From: Gnetum montanum
Taxonomy: Eukaryota; Streptophyta; Gnetopsida; Gnetales; Gnetaceae
Direction: 5' to 3'
DNA length: 51,488 nt
NCBI GenBank assembly: GCA_015680685.1
Contig: MNCI01028834.1
Location: 316,710 to 368,197, forward strand
This document shows, piece by piece, positions 45,700-51,488 of this stretch. Under the pieces are notes generated by a model, which worked only from the letters and a program-made list of their open reading frames with translations, was not told the origin of the DNA and did not search any database. Both the position numbers and the translations under genes were made by a program. Each line of letters begins with the position of its first letter. Within the stretch, counting starts at the first letter, position 1.

Positions 45700-46381
45700 T
45701 CTACACGTAATTACACCCTGCGTCACTATATGTGATGCATGGAACTTTCTTCTTCTTTATCTTTTCAAATGTATTTTCCTTTAATATTTCTATGGAAAGA
45801 TCATGGATTCCTAGGCATGTGTCGATGGTGCTTAGTCATGCTCTTCCCATTATGATTGGGAAGTCCCCTTTATCATTATTTACCTGAATCACTAGGAAGT
45901 CAGCTAGGTATGACCACCCACAAATATTGGTACCAATGTCTTCCACCAGTCCCAATGGGACAGTGATGAATTGGTCAGCCAACTCTAGATAGATGTTGCT
46001 CTTTTTCAATGGAGGCGGGTTCTAGGCCTTGTACATTTCTTGAGAAATCAAGTTGACACTGGAACCTGAATACAAAAGAGCATTGCACAACACATTTTTA
46101 GCAATTTTTAAGTATATTAAAGGACTTCCAGAATCATAGAATTTTCTGGGAAGGTGGCCAGATTTGATCCAATCAGTGATGACATGTGTTAGCATGACCG
46201 TATATGTTGAGTGCGGTGATTGGGTTGAAGGGGTCTTCAAAGTTTTGATTGATACTGAGGTATCTAGGGAATCAACCACTTGTGATTGCAAGGTCTTGGT
46301 TGGACTGTTGGTTCTAAAGAAAGGTCTTTTCTTTATGTGGTTGTTGGAACCAATAGTAGGTTGAGAGTTAATAGCCCTCAT
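45700..46381 (-). pseudogene. Aspartic protease of gypsy element C
   Basis: The coding strand shows LIYLKIAKNVLCN, the active-site segment ALLYSGSSVNLISQEMY (46064-46072), then LELADQFITVPLGLVEDIG, YLADFLVIQV and FPIIMGRA with TIDTCLGIHDL, a normal retroelement protease order. The active-site Asp (expected DSGSS) is Tyr, a G-to-T change, so the enzyme is dead. The 110 codons before it are Ser/Thr/Pro-rich linker from gag. Confidence 0.82.
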
Positions 46382-48110
46382 AGCATAATGTTGTTGCGGC
46401 TAGGTAGGGATGTCACCTTACATCGTGGGAGTAGGTGGTAGTGGAGCTATTGGAGGAAGATATGTAGCCAAATGAGAAGGATGATATGCTTGTGGAATAT
46501 CACCTCTAGAAAATTGAGTTTCATAATATTTGCAAGCTTAGTAGTGAGGTTGAGAAGTGACATGACCAGTAATATCCATATGGGTCAAGTTGCCAGTAAG
46601 GATACTATTGCCTTGGTGGTGGCATTCCCTATGATTGTGGGTGTTGTCACTATTGATATTGCTCAATCGATTGTGGTGGAGTTCCAGTAGGATAATATCT
46701 TAAGAGTTGGTGGAACTACCTTGGGTTATCTTGAGGATAAGGTAACCTTTGGGGTGTTTGACTTTTGTTTAATCATGGGTTGAGTGCATACACCCCAGAA
46801 TCTTGCAGATGTGAGATTACAGGACAACATCCCTTAGGATGGTCATATTAACATATCTCACATTATTTTTTTCCAAATCCACAACCTCTTTAATGATGGA
46901 AACTTTTCCCTTGCCCTTGCTACATGCATGTTCAGCCTCTTTCTTTTTCTTTTTTCACTACCTTGCTTTCTAAAATCCTCTACTATTTTAAGAATAATTT
47001 GAAATCTATTGTCTATAGAATCACACATTTGGTCAACCTTTGTCAAAACTTTTGATGTCATCTTTTGGATAGGAAAAGTTTTCCTATTCCCCATCTCTTC
47101 GAGTGGTGACTCTTCTTCATCCTCACAAAATCTTACTCCCCTCTTTCGAAGGGAAGGATCTTGGTTATACTCTTTCACACTTTCTCTCTTCCGTAGCTCA
47201 CCTTCTTCCTTAGCAACTTGCTCCAATATTCTTTGAATTTGATGGGACCTAAGCTCGAATAGTCTCCCTTGGGCATAAGTCCTAAAGGTTATTCTCGTTT
47301 CATGCCTAAGCCCATCCACGAGATGGCGCAATTGATCCCTTTGTGAATAATCATGGCTAGGACAACGATGTAACAATGCATAGTATTAGCCCATGATAGC
47401 ATCCAAGGGTTCATATCCTCCTTATTTCTAGCCTTGGATTTGCTTTCTCAAGTTAGACACTTGGAAGTACATTTGGTACTTGTCATTAAATAGTTCTAAC
47501 ATAGTACTCCACCTATGAATGGACTCCAATTCTAAAGACCAATACCAGCTTGCTACTTCTTTAGCTAATGTCTATGGGAACAACTTAAGTTTTTTCCATT
47601 TGTTCTCTATGTTCTATAAGGCACACACATCATGGAATGCATGTAAATGATTTTGAGAATCAGCATTGTATCCCCCTTCAAATTATGGGTTGTTGTTCAT
47701 ATCTAATCTCTTGATCCTACTATCTTTCTGATGCCTTGTTGAAATTCTAATAGCCTTAGTTATGTCTAACATACTTCGAGTAGCAAGTAGAGGTTCATTG
47801 TGATCATCTTGTCCATGATGTCTATGATGCCTATGTTGTTTGCTACTCTCCCTTCTTCTATGTCATGACTCTCTAAAGTGTCCTTGTCCCCTTTCCTGGT
47901 TTTTTCATCTATGACTTCCATTTTTCCTACCTTTATCCCCATGGTATTTTTCTTTATGATCACATTTGGATATTGAAGGAGAGGGTAAAAGAAATGATGA
48001 AGGTGAAGAAGAAGGAGAACTGTCATCATGATGGTGTCTGCTATCTTCTACGATCTTAGCCTTGACCATGATTATGATTAGAATGTCCATCTTTATCATG
48101 AGTTCATGTT
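46382..48110 (-). pseudogene. gag of gypsy element C
   Basis: From the N-terminus the coding strand reads KDLKKEHELMIKMD, a His/Asp/Ser/Pro-rich stretch (RHHHDDSSPSSSPSS) and basic HR-rich text. The capsid follows: KRLDMNNNP, EGGYNADSQNHLHAFHDV, WKKLKLFP, KEVASWYWSLELESIHRW, ELFNDKYQMYFQ, QYYALLHRCPSHDYSQR and QLRHLVDGLRHETR. A coiled, charged tail (QIQRILEQVAKEEGELRKRE) leads to a zinc knuckle CEIC.YDHPKGCCP near 46810, and a Pro/Tyr-rich linker to protease. ORF 46858-47376 covers the tail. It matches Pfam-type retrotransposon gag. Several stops are present. Confidence 0.83.
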
Positions 48111-48595
48111 CCTTTTTTAGATCCTTTGTGTTCGTGGTATCAAAACCTAGGTTATGAATAGTGGAATGAACATTCTAATAGCCAAAGTCAAGGGGAGGAA
48201 CATTGTTATGTAGGCGACTGCCTAAGGTAAGTTCACCACCATTATTTTTGCTTAGGACATGTGGGGCATCCTAAGACCACTTACCCTTCAAAGACTTACA
48301 ATGCCTCTTCTATTGCAAGTCCCTTTGATGTTGTGCCTCTATGGGATTGTATTCTCTCAATTCATGGTCTTGCATAATGTATTCTATGTGTAAGTGTGAC
48401 ATGCCAATTCATGTGAGAGGATGAAGAAGCATGCTCAGGACTGAATGATCAGGAGGTAACACTATGTTACCTTCTAAGTCTTTCCAATGTAGTTGTTCAT
48501 CTTGATGGAGGATAAAAGTGAAGTCTGGTATATACTCATCAGGATGAATATATACCACTCAAACTTATTGATGAACAAGTGGATCAATGTCATGT
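48111..48595 (-). other. Leader of element C between 5' LTR and gag
   Basis: No coding pattern is seen. On the coding strand the sequence next to the LTR end (CTCATCA) is ACATGACATTGATCC. A primer-binding site should start here, but I cannot match it to a tRNA end. Confidence 0.45.
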
Positions 48596-49018
48596 TGATG
48601 AGTGGCGATGTACCCTTACAATCAACCATACGAAACGAGCGTAGCACGTGCGATCCGGTCGAACTCCGCAGACTAAATGCCTAAACACCCCATGGAACAC
48701 TTAGGGTTAATCATTCATTGTCTTCCCAGACTTTCTTGTAGTTATCACGGTGTATGATTAAGTAAGTCCGAGGTATATTATTTTTATGGTCTTTTATGAT
48801 TTTTCTCCTATGCTAAAGGGTGAAGGGTTGAGAGAACTAAGTAACTCTAACTAAGGATCTAAGTCTAAATTAACTAGTGTCAACATCCATTCCCACTTAC
48901 CGTACACACCCTGAACTATGCAACTATGGCTACCAAATGCTAATCGTTACTGGGATTACCACACGTAATGCACGTGCTCGAAGTGGTCGTACTGAGGCAC
49001 TTAACTAGCCTAAATGTA

Positions 49019-49200
49019 ATGAGTAGCTAATTCCTTGACTAGCCATACACATCCATAGATGCTCGTAATCAAGTCGTACTCATTCCACATTCTAGGAGTT
49101 GAGGGTGAGAGAGACTAATCGCGATGAGTAGCCAATTCCTTGATTAGTCGTACACATTCGTTAATTCTCGTAATCAAGTTGTACTCATTCCACACTAATG
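49019..49200. repeat. 105-bp duplication in the LTR
   Basis: ATGAGTAGC(T/C)AATTCCTTGA starts at 49019 and 49124 and both copies run to TACTCATTCCACA. This is absent from the partner LTR. Confidence 0.88.
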
Positions 49201-49450
49201 CAGGTAATAAATAACAGGTAAGAAATAACATGTAATAAACCTATTCCATGCACTACAAGGTTTATCCACAAAGCTCGTCTTTATTGCCATACACAACTTG
49301 CGTTCAGGTACAAAGCTACTCAAATAAAGATCCATTCACTTGGGGACTCCTACTATGGGCACATGGAAAATATTCTATCTCTGGAGTGATCAAACATCTA
49401 GAGTTTCCCTACATTAAGCCTAGGATAGAAAATGAGGGGAGTGCCACCTC

Positions 49451-49460
49451 TTATTTATAG
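49451..49460 (-). promoter_or_regulatory. TATA box in 5' LTR of element C
   Basis: The coding strand reads CTATAAATAA, equivalent to 40454-40465 in the other LTR. The palindrome cluster ends 15-20 bases upstream of it. Confidence 0.55.
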
Positions 49461-49474
49461 ATTTTATGGTGGAC

Positions 49475-49538
49475 CGCGATATCGCATACGCGATATCGTA
49501 GGGGATGACGCGATATCGCGGTGCATGCGATATCGCAT
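49475..49538. repeat. Cluster of four CGATATCG palindromes
   Basis: GCGATATCGC-type palindromes recur at about 49476, 49490, 49510 and 49528 within 64 bases, an extraordinary CpG density for this window. It is upstream of the LTR TATA box on the coding strand. Confidence 0.93.
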
Positions 49539-50834
49539 CTCATCATACCTCCATGATTGAATGAAAACTCATGCTCGAGTTTCTTACAATAATATTAGGA
49601 AGGTATGGAATTATTAAGGGAAATGGAACTAATGGGATGACATGTGAACGGATCATCATTACAAGACTTGACAAAACTGGTGTTCATGACAACAAGGATG
49701 AACACCTTATTACAATGACATCAGGGCTTAGTTGGTAGCTGAGAAAGAGAGAGAGAAAGAAGTGTTGCTGCTGCCAATGCCAAGATTGCACCTTCATTGT
49801 CCATCCGTAAGTGCACCATCGATCTTGATCCTTGCATAGCTACTTCAACGCCTGCTCCATTCCAAATGTTTGCTCCAAATCCAATCCTTTGTTGCATGTC
49901 TACCATCTACACACACAACACAATCTTAATTAGCAAGGGTAAATGAATCTCAATGTAGGAATATGTTTCTGATGACTACCAAAGGTGTAGGGGTTAGGAA
50001 GAAAATCAAAAATTTTGGGGCTAGAAGAAAATTGAAAAAATCAGGCCCTGTACCCCCATGACTAATCACAAACCTCCAGTAGCATTAGAATGGAGAAAGA
50101 AAAGGAGTAAGAAAGATAGATAAAAAGATACAACTATGGCATCGATGAAATGGATGTCAAGATGGAAATGAACAAAATAAAATAGATTGCAAAATGTTAA
50201 GGGAAAGAATTTAACTAATGCTCCAAAGAGGAGTGTCAGTGGGTCCTCCCCAAAGCAGGCTCATGCCTTTAATGCCCTGACAAACCCATATTCAAACAGT
50301 CTGTAGGCCCTAGGAATGTCATTTGGAACAAGAGTTAAAGTCTTAACCGCAAGAATTTACCAAAAAGAAAATAATGCATCAACCAAAATATATACACTAA
50401 TGATACAACTGGCAATGAGGTGAATAATGGAGAGAAGGATGGAGAGAAGAAAATGGAATGGAATCTCAAGAACAAGGTGGTGTACAGCCCCTTGTGTGTT
50501 TTATGATAAATGTGACTTGGCAAGTCTCATTCCAACTTCGGCCTCAAACCAACCACATCCAATGACTTCACATCAATGCATTCAGCTAAACCATCCACTT
50601 GGATAACAAGAATGCGTCCTACAAGAGCCACCACCATTCTGACGAAACAAATGAGAGAATGAGAAGCGAGAAGGGCCGTAGTTAGAGGGAATACTTTTGG
50701 TTCCATAACCAGTGCTTGTAGCCCAAGTTTATTCGTCTAAGGGGTGTGCTTTGAATTCTCACTCTTTTTTTTTGTGTTTTGTGTTTTTATGCATGAGAAC
50801 CACACCATACAAAGACTTTTTATTTTTATTGTCT

Positions 50835-51488
50835 TAGCTTCTGATAGTAGGGTAGCATCGAAGCGGTAAGAAAACTCAAAAAGAAACATTCAAGCACCCA
50901 AGAGAATGACCAATACAAAAGCATCAAGTTCCCTTGAAGTCACATCCTTTTCAATCCTTGAGTCCTTTCTTAATTTGAGAAATGCCCAGTCACTGATTCA
51001 TTTAAGTTCTTATTAAGAAGGGAACTGTATATTTCCAAGCCAAGAGAAACCATAGAGATTGGTGGATGGATGGATGCAGTGATCTCATTACCTACCATAT
51101 CAGAAGAAACATACCGTAGTATCAACATTGTGACTTAAAGGTAAAAACCAAACATTAGCAATCAATGTAAAAACAATTCATACCGTCATTCCAAACACTT
51201 ATTGGGTGACGAACTTACATGGTGGAACTCAGCTTCTGATAGTTGGGTAACATCGAAACGGTAAGAAAACTCAAGAAGAAACATTCAAGCACCCAAGAAA
51301 ATGACCAACACAAAAGCATCAAGTTCCATTGAAGTCACACCCTTTTCAATCCTTGAGTCCTTCCTTAGTTTGAGAAATGCCCGATCACCAATTCGTTTAA
51401 GTTCTTATTAAGAAGGGGACTGTACATTTCCAAGATGAGAGAAACCATAGAAATTGGTGGATGGATGGATGAAGTAATCTCTTTGCCT
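50835..51488. repeat. 396-bp tandem duplication in the 5' LTR
   Basis: AGCTTCTGATAGT at 50835 recurs at 51231 and the copies stay alike to the window end (GGTGGATGGATGGATG). The partner LTR has a single copy (about 42040-42380). Confidence 0.92.

Larger units (their letters stand above)
39698..51488 (-). mobile_element. Athila-like gypsy element C (right end off window)
   Basis: Two long related LTRs frame a minus-strand gag-protease-RT-RNase H-integrase series: 39698-42509 (3' LTR relative to the coding strand) and 48596 to beyond the right edge (5' LTR). The element sits in the gag zinc knuckle of copia B. A 5-base target duplication would be CCAAT (39693-39697), but the other copy lies outside the window. 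RT and integrase motifs match the Athila branch and there is no chromodomain. Protease and RT have lost catalytic Asp residues, so it is inactive. The two LTRs differ strikingly in CpG content and in several internal duplications (see findings). Confidence 0.85.
48596..51488 (-). repeat. 5' LTR of element C (incomplete)
   Basis: It pairs with 39698-42509 in the same order of blocks, and the right end lies outside the window. Unlike its partner it keeps many CpGs (for example CGATCCGGTCGAACTCCG near 48650), has a 105-bp duplication at 49019-49200 and a 396-bp duplication from 50835, and carries four CGATATCG palindromes next to the TATA box. Confidence 0.85.

Noticed and set aside
46164-46364. 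Plus-strand open frame within element C.
   Set aside because: It is the reverse strand of the gag-protease linker, with no supporting motif.
48137-48154. TGGTATCAAAACCTAGGT resembles an initiator-Met primer-binding site on the plus strand.
   Set aside because: It lies inside the N-terminal gag coding of element C on the other strand, with no LTR end beside it, so it is probably chance.

Overview
The window is plant nuclear DNA made almost entirely of old, decayed LTR retrotransposons nested in one another. I see no intact cellular gene, no rRNA or tRNA gene and no CRISPR array. The mix (Athila-like and Tat/Ogre-like Ty3/gypsy elements, non-autonomous and partial Ty1/copia elements, solo LTRs), the AT-rich decay with in-frame TAG/TGA/TAA where Gln/Arg/Trp codons are expected, and the slow removal of old copies suggest a large-genome seed plant. 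A gymnosperm is my best guess, but that is inference. Element names used below are A (oldest Athila-like gypsy, minus strand), T (giant Tat/Ogre-like, plus strand), N (non-autonomous copia, plus strand), B (copia, plus strand) and C (Athila-like gypsy, minus strand).

Layout. 1-98 is the end of an LTR of the element C family in opposite orientation. 99-3377 is unassigned decayed DNA with one weak coding-like stretch. 3383-8470 is element N, with 1.0-1.1 kb LTRs and a perfect 5-bp target duplication CTTCC. 8476-9540 is the C-terminal integrase end of element A, and the rest of A lies at 30265-36400. A is broken by three insertions. Element T (about 9587-30264, about 20.7 kb) splits its integrase. 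A solo LTR of the N family (30936-32078) sits between its RNase H and integrase. A short TGTAA...TTACA LTR-like insert (34131-34453) lies between its gag and protease. 37185-37870 is an unrelated gypsy integrase relic whose core is present in three tandem copies. 37900-39697 is the 5' part of copia element B, cut within its gag zinc knuckle by element C (39698 to beyond the right edge).

The most unusual object is element T. Its sense-strand order is LTR, gag, protease, an 8.8-kb non-pol block, RT, RNase H, a second archaeal-type RNase H, integrase, LTR. The extra block sits between protease and RT, where Ogre elements are known to carry an intron. It holds an antisense multi-exon gene relic with a TATA box, start codon and several GT...AG junctions, and a degenerate ~195-bp tandem array of about ten units. 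This looks like a host-type gene carried antisense, with its introns, inside a giant retrotransposon.

None of the elements looks able to move on its own. A and C have lost catalytic residues in protease and RT as well as gaining stops. T keeps its visible catalytic motifs but has many stops. N has no recognisable pol. Boundaries given as approximate come from aligning LTR pairs by eye.
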